DNA from: Oscheius onirici
Lineage: Eukaryota > Nematoda > Chromadorea > Rhabditida > Rhabditidae
Reading direction: 5' to 3'
DNA length: 64,000 nt
Assembly (NCBI GenBank): GCA_932521025.1
Contig: OW051473.1
Coordinates: 496,001-560,000, forward strand
Part shown: piece after piece, positions 1-12,908 of the stretch
Layout: each line of letters opens with the position of its first letter
How positions within the stretch are numbered: position 1 is the stretch's first letter
The notes under the pieces: generated by a model
The model's input: only the letters and a program-made list of their open reading frames with translations
Told to the model about the DNA's origin: nothing
Database searches by the model: none
Position numbers and translations under genes: made by a program

Positions 1-2
1 CC

Positions 3-75
3 GGGATTGAACTTGCGATCGTTTCCTTTATAAACTGTTATCCTATCCACTTGACTATCCGGGCCCCAATATTTG
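3..75 (-). pseudogene. Degenerate tRNA-like sequence at window edge
   Basis: Read on the minus strand, a D-arm-like segment (GTCAAGTGGATAGGAT) is followed by a possible 7-base anticodon loop and a T-loop-like TTCAATCC, ending in CCGG at the window edge. The T stem does not pair and the anticodon loop would read AAA, so this is more likely a tRNA-derived relic than a working gene. The left end may be cut by the window. Confidence 0.3.
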
Positions 76-127
76 TCTTTTACAAACAGGATAAAGAAAA
101 ACAGTTTCTAATCCATCTCACTACTAC

Positions 128-205
128 TAAAGCGCAACGGTGTCTGTCCTATTGTCACCCTAACGCGTAAGAGTTTGGACGCCGAGACACCCGGGTTCGA
201 TTTTT
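128..205 (+). repeat. tRNA-like dispersed repeat, copy 1
   Basis: The segment starts CTAAAGCGCAACGGTGTCTGT and ends with a T-arm-like ACCCGGGTTCGA, but no cloverleaf can be closed. A second copy with near-identical ends lies at 32079-32200. The shared ends with divergent middles suggest a tRNA-derived repeat family, possibly SINE-like. That interpretation is inferred from only two copies. Confidence 0.4.
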
Positions 206-261
206 TTTCGAAAATTGGTTGACCAAAGTAAATGTTTTATTTATCTAACATAGACATTAAC

Positions 262-3200
262 TCAATCATAATATTCACAACCATCCACACACTTTTCACA
301 AAATTCTCCAAAATATCCCGGCTGGCAAACGCAGTATCCTCCTAAAACAGTAGTGCCACCGTGGTAACAAATTCGCTGATCACAATAGTCTCCACTCGAG
401 TGAGGATTGCAAGAACACTGTCCGTACAACAAGCGCTGCCCATGCACGCAAGTTTGTTTGTCCTCTGTAAATGTTGATAGAGTTTCTGTCATTTTTTAAT
501 AAATACCATTATAGGAGGGCATCGTAAAGAAAAATGTGCGCTGAAACTTAAACCCATAGTTGTCTTCTCCCGTCACAATTAACTTTTGTTGAGTCGTCAA
601 GCTCATCTGAAAAAAGGTATAAACTTTGCATCAAAGCGTAAGGTAAGGATTAAACGAAAAGTGTTTTTGTTTCAAGCAGAAACTGCTACAATTTGGTTGC
701 AAAGTGAATCTAGTCTCACTTCAAAAAGATCGGACAGAAACTGATAGGAACAGAGTCCAATCTTCTGCACAATAGGGACGTTTGCATTCAAAACTGAATC
801 AGTCCACGGAGCTGTGAAATTAGCTTGATGGACAGAAAGAGAGGTGAGAGAAGAATTGTTATTGGTGTTGTTAGCGCTATCAGCCAGCTTGAATCCTACA
901 TAAGTCATCGGTTTAGTATCTGAAAAAAACGGGTTTAAGACATAGGAGTGATTCAAAATTGCCTGAGAACGATGAAAATGGTCCGTAATTCAAAATGTCT
1001 TGCATCGGATCAGCTGTGAACCCAGGAGTGACTCTCAGTGCTGAGACTGATCTGATCTGTACAGTACAACTTCCCGTCGTTGATTGAACCTTTAGTTTCC
1101 AAAGACCGCCATCTTCCTGACCTGATCTTTTAACTGAACCGAGACTGTTTTTTGTCCTCTCGATAACCTACTGTACTGAACAATCAAAGATGAAGTGTCG
1201 TTAAGAAGAGTAGTGACTCGACTTGGAGAAGAACCAGCAGGTGAAGTGAGTTGCACCTGGCCAGGAACATTGACATCGATTCCGGTCACGTCAACCACAA
1301 TAGAGAAAAAGTTTTCTTCTAACGGGAAAGTTATATCCAGTCCGATAGAACAATCCTGAAAATTTACGAATGGATGAATGGTGATTATTTTGGAGAACGA
1401 AGAAAAAAACTCACCTGAGCTCCACTATGAACTACCAACTCATTTTCATCGGGGATAGTTGACAAAAAGTCAGACATCTAAAAATGGTTAAGTTTACAGA
1501 CGCTCAATTAAAACCTGTAAAACTGCTGACTGTCTCATGGGAATTACTCGACCACCGGATTGTCTGGCCATCGTGGTGAGATCGTTAATACTTGAAGGAA
1601 TCTGCGGATAGGAAACGCTTTCTGGAGTCCAGAAGATGTTGATCTGAAGATGGTAAAATTAATTTGGTAAAAAAACAAGCTGAATTCACCTGACTGAGAA
1701 GAGTTTGTCGCAGGAAAATGTTTGAAATTGGTGGTGCTGGAATGGGATCAGTGCCAGTAAAGACAAAGATCAAGCCGGGAGCCATGGTCAGAAGCTTGTA
1801 AGCTTCGTTTATAGCTTCAACAGTCTTTGTTTTATTCGCCTTCGGTCCTTTAACACGTAAGAGTGTCTGGAACTTTGGCACAAACTCTTTGCCGTTGGTA
1901 GTAATGACGTTTTTAACAGCTTAACACGAGTTTAAAAAAGGGTAAAAACTAACTATTTTCGTCAAAAGTTATTAGAGTGAACATTGTCGGTCCAGAGATG
2001 ACGTCGTTCGTAAAGAAGTCAATCTCGAGCATGTATATCTGTGCAGCGAGATTTTTATTGGTCTCGAACTGTTGCTCTGTGAGCTCCACTACAAAAATTG
2101 CATGGACCACTTCCTGGCCTCTAGGATCCCATTGCTCGGCGTAGTTATAGTCATAGCACGAACCTGGAAATGTCGAAAAATGATAGAACTTGAACTTTTA
2201 AAAGGGTAGATTAGGTTTTTCTTGAGTTTACGAACAAAATTGAGTGCGTGACAGCAAACGTAAGCATCGGAATTTTTGTGGCACAAAATTCAAGCGATCA
2301 TTGATGTGGCAAGTATAACGGAATAAAACAAAAACATACGCTGATCACAATGTTCGCCGGCCCAACCTGTATTACAGGAACACTTAAAATTGCCTTCCAA
2401 AACCCTTCCATTGTTGCATTTGAGCTGCTCACACATTTTTCCTTTGTACTCGTTTGTACAGTGACAGATTCCATTCACTAAAATATCACAGTACGCAAAA
2501 AAAAATAATAAACATACCCATAGTACCGCCGTTTGCACACGTCTCGGGTGGTAGATAGCAATAGGCTCTGATGCTTCGTTGAACGGTTTGTCCATCTACG
2601 GTGAAGGCTTGCAACTAAAAAAGAAGAACGTTTTAGAAGATTCACTTTCTGACCTGCATGATAAAACTGTCGTAGAGTTTAGGACAAGAAAACTTGGAAG
2701 AGAAGAACTCATATTCGCAGGAATCTCGTTTTTCCGTCGTATCCCTGTAAAAATAAAATTAAGGATTTTTTCCGCTCTTACTCATAGATGTTTGAACTAG
2801 TGATTGTGAACCCAGTGACATTGCTGCCAGAAGGATCTTCTAAGTGGAAAACTGGATACTGAGGACTGCCTCAAAGTGGATTTTGTGGATTGAATAAACA
2901 GTCTCACCATAGAGCATTGTCTTGCTGCTTGTATCGACTGACGGATCTACTGCAAAAGACATGAAGCCGTTCACTTCAGACCTTTCTACTACTTTCACAT
3001 ACAGGTAGTTGCTAACAATAGTGTTTGGAGCTCCCTGAACATTGAGAAAAATGATTCTGAAAGAGAATTTTTTCCTTAACGGCAACCAAACCTTGATGTC
3101 AAGTTCGATTCCAAGGGGTAAATCGCCAAGAAGGGCATCTCAACAATTGAAGTAAGATTGCCATGATCTTCAATATAAGCGACAAACTTTTCAGTTGTGT

Positions 3201-6200
3201 CTTAATCGAGAATTTATCCACAAAATCATACCAAAACTAACCACTGTTGACAATCGCATACATTCCATCAAATTCTTGAGAATTTTGGCATTCTACAGTA
3301 ACTGGTGTCGAAGAGGAGACAGCATAAGTTTGGTCATTAGTGACGAAATGAGCATGAATGTCTGCGTAGGTTGTGAAAAGTTGAACAATTGGATCTTGGG
3401 CATAAGTTCCGTAAGAGTTGCACAGGTTCAGGAATAATCCTCCAGTTGTTTTTGCCAAATTGAACAGTTTCGAAGAATTATGGCTCGACATGCAAATGTC
3501 AGGATAACCAAACTGGGGAGTAATGACAATGTTGAGCTCGTGGCCACGATCAATCACAAGTTTCCTGAAAATAGTGAAACTTTAACATCATCAAAAATCG
3601 AATAAGGCTTAAAAGGAAAGTAAGATTATTAGAGAGTGAAACGCTTGAAACAGCAACTCACATTAAATCATGTTCGTCGTCCGCTGTTCCCCTGTAAGGC
3701 GAGTCTGTGAAGATGAAGATTGCTGAGCGTAGGAATTTCATTGATTTGATATTCTCGGTAAGAGCAGACAGGGTGTTCATAGCATCGGCGTTTGTTGCCC
3801 TAAACGTGTTTCATTTTAGGTTTCAATTAAAGTTTACGTGTATCCCACAATTGAAGAGGACAGCCTCTCAAGGAAACTCTCAGGATCATTTGTTACTTGC
3901 GTCGTCTGGGTATCAGAATAGTTACCTTAAAATAAAGGAGTGTCAAGTAACGTGTTTTCTATATTTATTGTTTATGGAAAGTCAGAATGTGTCTGTAAGA
4001 ATTTAAAAACCAACCGTTTTTCATCTGGGTGTGAAACTTGGTCAAGACGTAGTAGGCAAAAGAAGCGTTGCTTGTTTGAAGCAGGTTAGCGACTCCCGTC
4101 AGAATTTTTGGATTGTTCTAAAATAGGAGCATTGCCAAAAAAGTAGTGCTTACAAAAGCTTGTGACATTGTATTCTGGAGGACTATCGAAAGAGTACGGT
4201 TGCTGAGATCAAAACTGTCTCTCGATGTTGACGAGCATTCCACTTAAACTCATACTTTATGCTACAACTAAATTTTTACCATGATCGCAAAAATCTCCCT
4301 GAAATCCTGGTGGACAGAGACACCAAGGCTGTCCATTTCCAGGGAAAGGATTTGGGGTTCCGCGGTTACGACAGTTGGGAACCTCACAGTTCAGACCTAA
4401 GAATGAATAAGGAATGAACAAGAAGACATTGTACCCGAGAAATTATTGTCCGCACATTCGCAATTTCCGTGAATATTCGTGGTTCCGTTGTAAAGACAAA
4501 TTGGCATTGGGGGAGAGGGATGATCTAAAAGTTTTGTAAAATTTTATTGTTAACTCACTGCCAGATGATCTAATAAATTCGGCTTACCTATTTTAACGCA
4601 GCGCCCAGGCAAAAGTCGTGTAGCTTGCAAGTTGCCATCTTTATGGAATGTTACAAGTTGGCTGAAAGTGCTTATTTAGGCTCGAGTGGTAAGCGAAACA
4701 TACCCAAATGTTCCTGGAGTGCAATTCTGCCCCATGTTACCGAATAGAAAGTTGTGGCTACATTCGTCCGTCCTATTAGTAGAGAGTGCCTTGTTAACAG
4801 CGAAACCAGTGTTCAGATCAACCCAACCGAGAGTCAAGTAATCGGAAACAGGTCCACTTTGAGCAGCTGTCGCGACAGTCGGGTATTCTGAAAAGACTGT
4901 TATGTAAAAGTTCATAATACTAAGTTAGCGACTTCATAACTAAAATTTATGCCAAACCGGATTCTGGATGAACTTCAAAAGCCAAAAACGAACATTGAGA
5001 AAAAGTAAATAACATACCAGAAGGAACGTAACGAGTTCCTGCATCAATCTGATCACTGAAATCATAGGCCACAAAAGCAGTAGTAGTTGAATGGACGAAG
5101 GCACGCAGTGACCACGCAGTAGTTCCTTTGACGGTCACAGTCGTACTATCTCGTCCAGTAAGGCTGATAATCTAAAAACAAACGAATCATCGACAAAACA
5201 CACCTACCATAAATCTCTTTCCTTGAACAAGAGGAGACTTGCACAAAGTCACATTTCCGTCTCTGCAGGTGTAGGTCACGTTGGGAACTTAAAGCTTTTC
5301 TTAGCTAAAGACTGACAGAAGCATACATTGTCCATTTGGTTCTACAGTAACCAGGATAAAAACTTCTTGGTCTGGGCCGTCTGCTACAAGTGTAATTGTT
5401 TTTTCCTCAGTAGATTGCACCATATAGCGGGCTGCGACTGACTCGTGTGCTTGGAAAAACGGAATGAGGGACATGATCTGAAGCAAATAGCTGGTAACAG
5501 GACCTAACGGACTCACCAAATTGATCTCCCTGTTATCATAACTGACAATATCTCCTAGAGTAGCTTGGGAAGTTCTTCGAAACACATCGTAAGCGTCTCC
5601 AGCTTCTGTTTCAATTGGCTGGTACTGTTGTGACAGAAAGTAGATAAACTGCAAAGGGTACCTCAGCGGCAATTGCTTCATTTTGCACCGCATTTGCGGT
5701 TTAATGCGTCACGCAACAAATTTAAGGTTTTACATTCTTCAAAAAGCACGTCATTAACTTTAACAATGCAAATTTAAAAAATATGGGAAAAGCTTTAAAA
5801 TGTTTCAAAGAACTTACTCGATTTCTCCAATTCAAGTTGTGAAGCATGTTCTTATTCTCGAAGCTGTCTTCTGTCAGCTGGTACGTGGTCTCGTTGGCCG
5901 TTGAATCCAATGAATCTACGAAAATGTAAACATTCGTATACTTCAGCTCCTGGTTACTAAAAAGTTTTTTAAAGTGCTTGTGAACAATTCATACTTTATC
6001 ATTTTCAGAGCCCATTGTGTTGGTTGCATGTCATAACCGTCCATGACATGAATTCCAGCCAAAGCATTGTAAAAGTTTTGAACATATTGAGCTGGGAAGA
6101 TACTGAGACCGCTTTGGCCAAAAAAATCTGAAAGAGTTGGCAGTGTTTTTAGTTATCTTACCAGATTCGATGTAGTAAAGAACTCCATACTGCTTGAAAC

Positions 6201-7846
6201 AGTTGGGGCAAGTGGCGTTCATAGAATCGACTATGGAAGAAACTTGGAGGAGAAGGGTATTCAGAACATAGGCCATGGAGGATTTTTGATTGATGACAAC
6301 CAAAAATGTTTCCTTGTCCTGAAGAAACGTCGTCTCCAGTGGTGGAAGACAGGTTTCTTAAACGAACAAAGTAGTGTTAAAGACTTGAAACGGCTTACGA
6401 GATTCGCAAAAAAGTCCAAAGTATCCTGGAGGACATGTGCACGGTCTTGCTCCTACTCCTTGGTTTTGACAACTGAAATGGGAGCGAAACCATTTGTTAA
6501 ACTTAGAACAGAAGGGGTTGTTTTTACCTTTTTTTTGTATAGACCACAATCAGTGCGATAAAAAAAGAATTATTTTTAGACTTATTCAAAATGGTGATAT
6601 CATCTTAAAAGAGCCGATAACGCGCATCGGCTTTGCTTAATGTTGTTAGCAGTAACGAGAACAAGAAAAAAATTTAACTTTAAAGTTAAGAGGTAGACTA
6701 CGACTAAATTCAGACAAACCCACTTTGCATCACACTTTGGTCCAGATGTGAATGGTGGACAGGCACAAGTATTGTTCGGGAGGAGTACTCCATTCGAATA
6801 GCAGGAACTGACGCCATCACTAGGATCTCCAACCAGGATGCTTGATCTTTTTGGAAGAGAATCTATTGTAGGAATAAAAGAGTTGCATCAATGCATTTTA
6901 CCTATTTCCATCATGTGAAACACAAAAATTTCCTTGCTTCCCGTGATTGTGTCGATAAGTACAGAACGAGACAGTTTTGTTGACAGGTATCCTTTGAACA
7001 CGGTCGTTGGCTTGCCAAGATCTTCAGCATGAATCTCAAAGTTGTCCACGAAAAATTCTTCCAAAGTGTGTGGGTCCAGAAGATGTTTCACCTTAGCATG
7101 CAATTTTAAAATTAAAAACAAAAAAAACCTTCGCAAAAAGTCTTTCTTCGTGTTCCACAAATTCGAGGTAGTTTTGCTCATTTCCACGAATATGATCTGG
7201 TTGAATTTCCGGCCAATGTCCTCTTATTGAGAAGTGGGCACAAGAAGAAACTATAATTTTTCAAATTGGTAAATGTTTGCTCATGACAATCAAGATGACG
7301 CGTTTCTGGGCTTCTGGTTCCTTATCAGGGTAGGCAAGCCGCACTTTTTGATAAAACTGATGCAGAAGCCATGAGTTGTAAAATTCTATAGTTTCTGTAG
7401 TTTCTCTAATTTTGACTACTATGGTGTACTGTTGTTTTAACTAAACTACTACGCACTTCTCTCAAACTCTCAAAATGTCTTTTAACTATCCGTAAAACAT
7501 ATAAATTAGAAGTCTAAAACGCTTCGTTGACTGACGGCGTCGTAGCACCAAACTTTTCTACCTGCTCTTTACGGTTTTCTAAGAACTTATATTTGCTTCT
7601 AACACAGTAGACGCCAAAGTCTGTAAAAACTCCAAGTTCAAAAGTAGCTTGCTATCAAATCTTGACAACTCTTCACTTGCTACGACGTTTCTCATGGCCA
7701 TGGACAACCAGACAAACAGACAGAGTCAGTCACAGAAACCATATCTTTTTAGATTCGTTAAATTTGTAACGCAAAAAAACTGAATTAAACTCACTTCCGA
7801 GTAAGGAGACAAGAATGAATAACCGAAGAAAACAGACTGCCGCCAT
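262..7846 (-). CDS. Secreted multi-domain protein with EGF-like and two vWA-like modules (IRG-7-like)
   Basis: The start is an ATG at 7844-7846 followed by a hydrophobic signal peptide (MAAVCFLRLFILVSLLG); exon 1 ends at a GTGAGT donor at 7794 and joins in phase to an exon starting near 7245. Many exons follow. Cysteine-rich EGF-like segments lie near 6840, 6450, 4500, 4340, 2530, 2380 and 400 (for example CTCPPGYFGLFCE and CSCNTGWAGEHCDQ). Two vWA-like blocks alternate with them: one near 6310-6010 (FLVVINQKSS, then DFFGQSGLS), the other near 4220-3240 (LSIVLQNT, IFIFTDSPYRGTADDEHDL, IVITPQFGYPDICMSS). Classical MIDAS residues are not evident. The order recalls the C. elegans IRG-7 type of infection-response protein, so an extracellular or intestinal defence role is inferred. 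The stop is at 262. Not every exon boundary was resolved, and two merged genes cannot be excluded. Confidence 0.75.
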
Positions 7847-7893
7847 CTTCTTACAGTTCAGACAGAAAGTCGTCTACTGTGCCCTGATTCTAT

Positions 7894-8700
7894 TTATCTG
7901 GTCCCGCTATCGGACTGTTCTCGCCCACGAACTGATAAATTGATCTTCCCATAAGGAACGTCACTTCGAACAAACAATAAAAAGTTTAGCTTCCGTTCCC
8001 GGTTGCTAATAAAAACTTGAAAGGTTGACCATTTGTAGACATTTCTGGCTACTCCTGGACTGGGTAAAACAACCGATATAACGCTTTCTGCGGTCAAAGC
8101 AAAATTGAACTATAAACTTAAACCTTGAATTGCTTCCAAGTCTGTCTATGCCTGTCTGAAACTTTTATTGAGCCTAAGGAGGAGAGCTTTGTGCGCACAA
8201 TTAGTTTTTAACAAGTCGAGACAAGAAAAGCAAGTGCGCAAACTTTGTTACTTAGGCCTTTGGTAGTTTCTTACTGGGAGTGTGACTGCTTGCAAGGGGA
8301 ACAGGGCAGAGGCTCTATGACAGAACGAAGTAATATGTGGAAACGAGGAATCTCTAACTTTATCTCTGGAAGGGCGTTGATATCCTTGTAAAACTTAAAG
8401 CAAGCTTACTTTAGTAGCACAAGAGGTGTCTTCTAGTTGATAAGGACACGACATCTCTCTGAAACCGCTGATTTTTTGGAAACAGCAAGCCAACCAATGA
8501 GCGACGATGACTGCTGGTTGATAGGGGTTACCTAAAATCCGAAGGCCATTCTGCATGACGGTTGATGAGGGATACTGCAAACCGGGAAAGAAATCAGTCT
8601 GCAATGAATCGCCGAGATGAAAAGTACAGCGTTTGTACATACGAAATAAATCTAGCATCCTCCATGATATGCTCACAGGATCGAGATAGAACAAACGCTA
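7894..8700 (-). CDS. Uncertain protein-coding exons, unidentified
   Basis: Two open stretches on the minus strand look protein-like: one near 8690-8410, ending at a GTAAGC donor, and one at about 8090-7894, entered through a GACCGCAG acceptor and ending in a stop only 48 bp before the start of the EGF/vWA gene. They contain no motif I recognise. A joining exon could not be placed with acceptable phase and intron length, so this may be one poorly resolved gene or a decayed one. No function is proposed. Confidence 0.3.
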
Positions 8701-8843
8701 TTTAGCTTTTCCTTGTGAACCTTGGAGCCCGATACCCCTGACAAAAATTCATTCTTTTTATTTGCTAAAATGACTCTTACTTTATCCCAAGTATTGCAGT
8801 ATAGCCCCGGTTGGACTGAATCAAGCAAATTTTGGCCAATGTG

Positions 8844-8914
8844 TCCTCGGTAGTATAGTGGTGAGTATCCGCGTCTGTCACATGCGAGACCCGGGTTCAA
8901 TTCCCGGCCGGGGA
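8844..8914 (+). tRNA. tRNA-Asp (GTC)
   Basis: A complete cloverleaf is present: acceptor TCCTCGG pairs with CCGGGGA, the D-arm contains AGTATAGTGGTGAGTATC, the anticodon loop is CTGTCAC with anticodon GTC, and the T-arm is CCGGG-TTCAATT-CCCGG. There is no intron. Box A and box B are intact, so it is probably functional. Confidence 0.95.
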
Positions 8915-9065
8915 GAACTTTTTGTTTGAACAAGACGTGTTAGTTCCACACGTTAGGAACCAAAAAATTGCTTCTTTTTCTACTGTCGGCAACTCCGTTC
9001 GTCAACACAAGTTTATTCTAAAAAACAAGAGTCAAATGTATGCTTGCTTCTAGAACTTTTTCTAT

Positions 9066-9348
9066 TTAAAGGATCGTACAGGTGCGCTTCTCGGCGTACG
9101 GGTTGTTAGCCATGAGGCGAGGGTTGAGCAGAGGATCTTCATCTCTAGCATTTTCGCAGTAGCGAACGAGCCTGAAAGAATATTACTCAAATTCTGGTCA
9201 TTTTTTTATACTCAGTGGCGCAGACGGACGTGCTTGCACGGATGCGAGCCAGTTCAGCTCGAAGCTGGGCTACTTCGGCACGAGCCTCCTCGAGCTGCCG
9301 TTGATATTCCTTAATTGGAAGACGCTCTCGAGGAATGTTGGTACGCAT
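9066..9348 (-). CDS. Heterotrimeric G-protein gamma subunit
   Basis: Two exons (9348-9212 and 9171-9066) encode 80 residues. The N-terminal half is an alpha-helical coiled coil (EYQRQLEEARAEVAQLRAEL). The second exon carries the G-gamma signature (CENARDEDPLL, then NNPYAEKRTC) and ends in the CAAX box CTIL, typical of geranylgeranylation. The protein would dimerise with G-beta at the plasma membrane and signal downstream of receptors. A TTTTTCAG acceptor lies 13 nt before the ATG, so the start is either a trans-splice site or follows a 5' UTR exon. In C. elegans terms it resembles GPC-1 more than GPC-2, because GPC-2 ends CSML; that assignment is by elimination. Confidence 0.88.
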
Positions 9349-9447
9349 GATTCCCTGAATCTGAAAAAGTACAAACAATGAAAGCTAGGCAAATGAACGA
9401 AATGGCTGCCAGTTTGCGTGTCTACAAATTTGTAGCCCTAATTGAAA

Positions 9448-9700
9448 GCTGAATCACTTAAGAGATCACAGGTATCAAATTATTTTTGAAAATCTCAGTA
9501 CTCAAGAATCGGTAAGAAGTTATCGCTTTAAGCCCTACAAGATCCTTATATACTACATACTGCAAAAGTTGTTACTGAAAAATTGTCGCTGAATCGGTCA
9601 AGAGATCACAGGTATCTAAATATTTTTGAAAGTCTCAGTACTCAGAAAGCAGCGCTTTAAGCCCTACAAGATATTCTTATACAGCGAAAGTTGTTACTGA
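9448..9700. repeat. Tandem duplication of about 115-130 bp, two copies
   Basis: Copy 1 spans about 9448-9577 and copy 2 about 9588-9700. Both share AGAGATCACAGGTATC, TCTCAGTACTCA, CTTTAAGCCCTACAAGAT and AAGTTGTTACTGA in the same order, with small indels. The duplication lies upstream of the G-gamma gene, in its probable promoter or outron. The rest of 9400-10488 shows no convincing gene; an 88-codon basic ORF at 10068-10334 has no supporting features. Confidence 0.8.
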
Positions 9701-10488
9701 CTTTTTTCGAAAGCTCTGAAAAGTCTGAAAGCCGCTCTGAAAATTGAAGCACTGCAGAATGTGAAAATAGTCGCAAAGCCTCCTTATATACAGGTGCTGT
9801 ACGCAGTGCCGAGCAAATTCGAGCTTTCCTGCGATTTATCGATGGGAGATGTGGGTGTTAATGATAGGTAGTCTGGAGCAATTAGGGTTTTGCTGATATC
9901 AAGCCCCCGCAACTGCCGCGTGATCTCAAATTAGAGGCCTCTGGGGAGGTAGGTGACTAACCTAAAGGCAAGAAGTTGTTTGTCTGAACGTCAAGTAGTA
10001 CTATTTGTACGATTCAGTCTGAAAATAGAATAGTCTGAAAAATAGCTTTAATTCTTAATCGTAAAACGTGATTTTAAATGTGAAAAATTTTGCTGTCAAT
10101 TATTTCACGGAAATGTTCTATCGACATCACATTACAGCTTCAGATAAATTCCGGAGATCTGCTGATCTTTTGCGATCGACTTTACGCAAACGCGGAACTG
10201 TCTCTAAGCAGGCAATACCATTAAAGTCCATGGCGTTGGCCTCGGATCCGCTTGTACGGACGAATTCTTCTTCCCGCGCGCCGGCCGCACTCGGTGTGAT
10301 CATCACTCAAGCACGAGTCAGGAGCTTTTTTTGATTCGAGGACAACAGGTGCGGGTTTTTTCTTTGGAGAATGTGTCGTCAACAGACACCAAAGGATTAC
10401 AGGTTCCGATCCACGAGGATCTAGTCCTATCACTTTCCTCCGTTATAAGGATAAGGAAGCCACGGCACCTACAAAATTTCGGCGCGGG

Positions 10489-11931
10489 ATGAAACTCTAT
10501 CTATTCTTCTTGCTTCCGCTTTCTTTTGCCATTCTGGATGATCATTTCTTGAAATTTTTGAATAAAAAGTATTGGCCCGAAATTGCTGAACGGCTCAACC
10601 GTGCCGATCTCGGCCCAAATGGCGACGGCTCTTTTGGAGGAGGCAATGTGCTCAGAACGTAAAAATTAAATATTATGTGACGATAAAAAGATTTTAGGAG
10701 ACGACCAGTGGTCCTTGTTCACGGACTCCGTAATAAGGCCGGCTATTTATGGAGGAACAGAAAGATTTTGGGAGAAAATGGTAATTTTTCTATTCGAAAG
10801 ATAAAAACGAACTTCAGGATGGCAAGATCATCATGTTCTCGCTACGTCTTGGGGCATGGGCGATCAAGGTTTCATGATGGGGATGTCAGAAGGAATGAAG
10901 TGTGATTATGTGAAACAGGTGAGCTTTGACATATTAAGCAGATTTCTTTGTTCATAATTTCCCTTAAACAAGTTTAGATACGTTACATGCTGATTGCCAC
11001 AATGTGCTATTACCGTTCCGACATTGACGTGATTGCCTACTCCATGGGATCCCCTATCGCTCGAAAGGTAGCAGCGGTTTCTCATGCTAATAAAACAAGA
11101 TTTTCAGGCTATCCTTGGAGGTTATTGCGCTGACACTGGCGAATACCTCGGTCGTCGTCTGTCACACAGAATTAACACCTTTGTATCAGTAGCCGGTGCG
11201 AACCAAGGTAACATTAACTTTTATTATACTCACAAAGTTTTAGGTTCTGTTCTCTGCGATTTTTCATTTCCTGGAGTCTGTAGTGATGACATTGGACTCA
11301 ATTGCAAGTCCAAGTTTTTGCGAGATGTAAATTCGAAAGTTGGTTATGAAGGAAGACATCGCTATTACATTCACTCTACTATGGATGACATGGTTGGCAC
11401 AATGACATCCTGCGGAAAAGTACCGGGAGCAATAGAGGGAGCGGAAGAAGTCAAAGTGAGTTTCATGTTTATTTAGATGAAAGTTTGGAAGTTGGGGTAT
11501 TACATATTTCACTCAGGAAACCCACAAAAATTTCACTACAAATCTGTAACAACAACCGAATGCAACATGCTCAGTTCGTTTTGATCAGTTTCGTATTTCG
11601 GTTTTTTTAAATTTAAGTTTACTCAGAACAATTCCAATCAACACGCTTAACCTGAATTTCCAACACTTTTTTAAAGCTTCATGCTCCGGAAATTAGTTTC
11701 CATGGTTAGTGCCCTAAAAAAAGCATTTTTAGCTGTGTGAGGGGCGCAATAAACTTTGTACGAAATGCTATCGGCGGAAAATTTTTCCGTGCCTATAAAA
11801 TATCGTAAAGTATTTTTCGAGACAATGATACCAAAAAAATTCAGATCGAGATGGCCGGTCACGACGAGACAATGTTTGAGCGTCTGGATGAGCAGCTCAA
11901 AGTGATGCAGAAACAGTATCCAAAAGATTGA
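10489..11931 (+). CDS. Class 2 (nematode LIPS-type) lipase, secreted
   Basis: The ATG at 10489 opens a signal peptide (MKLYLFFLLPLSFA). Successive exons, joined by short introns, give the hallmarks of the lipase class 2 family: VVLVHGLRNKAG (oxyanion region), LATSWGMGDQG, then the nucleophile elbow AYSMGSP within DVIAYSMGSPIARK. SVAGANQG, a cysteine-rich loop and IHSTMDDMVG (probable catalytic Asp) follow. The last exon starts IEMAGHDET and carries the probable catalytic His. The stop is at 11929-11931. It should hydrolyse lipid esters outside the cell, probably in the gut lumen. A truncated paralogue lies at 25656-26250. Confidence 0.85.
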
Positions 11932-12510
11932 TGTTTCAGAGAGTCGTTATTTATGTTTGTGCAATAAAAAGTTCCGCTGACCATTCAATCAAATTAAACC
12001 CGAAAAGGTCTGTTCAAAAAGTCTTTCAAATGAGTGTCATTAATTTCCGCCGAAGCTGTCCACCTACGAAAATATGACGCTCTATCAGACTTGATACATA
12101 TCTCGAAAAAAGTTTCATTTGGACAGATACAATTATCCGAGACATCCAGATCGCCCAACATGAAAAAAGACATCGTAACAATTATCTGGATGAAGCAAGA
12201 AATTGAGACTACTTTTACTTTTGAGAAAATACTTATTGTACCTAGAAGATTGTGTCATATCGCGAGGACGCAGATCTCCTTTTCAGTGCAAACACAACCA
12301 ATACCAAAGACCATCGTCGGTTTTTCTGAACTCTGAAAAGGGTGCTATAAGCAGTTAACAATTAAATCAATAGGCCAGCCTGGCCTGGACTCAACTGTAA
12401 AAAGTAAGGGCAAAGTACTTTCCATGCCCCCATGAGACCCAAATGATATTGGATACTCTAAACAGTTTGTCTATAAATGATTGTCTCTGTGGTCGGATGT
12501 TCAGTTCACC
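11932..12510. other. Intergenic, no gene seen
   Basis: This stretch has the lipase 3' end with an AATAAA signal near 11960, then no coding feature I can support. A 100-codon open frame at 12034-12336 lacks signal peptide, splice logic or family motifs. Confidence 0.6.
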
Positions 12511-12908
12511 ATGCCTGCCTTAGTCAACACCATGCTTCTACTCTACGAGGCCGAAAAGAAAGCCTGGTTAGTTTTAAAATATATAATTCTTTCGTTGTAG
12601 CGAAACAACTATTGACCCCACTCTTGAAGAGGAGCGTACATTTCTTACTTTCCTGTTGTTTGGCATGGTCGCCGGAACAATTCTTGGGTTTCTTCTCTAT
12701 ATTCTTCACAGCTTTAATGAAAACAATGAAAAGCAGACAAAGAGAGGAAAATGTCCCGGAAAGAAGTTTGATCATAGCATACAATATATAAAACCTTGTC
12801 AGTGCATTGGGACTCATCAGGTTTGCTACCGTCGGACCCTTTGAGGCTAAGAAAGCTGTTCCTGCCGGCCACACAGAAGGGATTGTAGAAACTGAAATTA
12901 AGAACTGA
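12511..12908 (+). CDS. Small single-pass membrane protein, unidentified
   Basis: Three exons give about 100 residues. Exon 1 (MPALVNTMLLLYEAEK) ends at a GTTAGT donor. Exon 2 carries one strong transmembrane segment (FLTFLLFGMVAGTILGFLLYI) followed by a basic, cysteine-containing tail. A 55-nt intron with donor GTTTGA and acceptor CATCAG joins exon 3, which ends VETEIKN. Orientation is probably N-out/C-in, from the positive charges after the membrane segment. No family is recognised. The one-TM gene at 26593 has a similar plan but no clear sequence match. Confidence 0.6.

Noticed and set aside
10068-10334. 88-codon basic ORF upstream of the lipase, with a cluster of common restriction-site-like words (GGATCC, GAATTC, GCGCGC)
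   Set aside because: No motif, signal or splice logic; the sites are short and can arise by chance, and nothing else suggests vector sequence.
12034-12336. 100-codon plus-strand ORF
   Set aside because: No signal peptide, domain or exon partners; length is compatible with chance.
12524-12874. 116-codon minus-strand ORF with a hydrophobic segment
   Set aside because: Antisense shadow of the small membrane-protein gene at 12511, whose plus-strand exons join with good splice sites.
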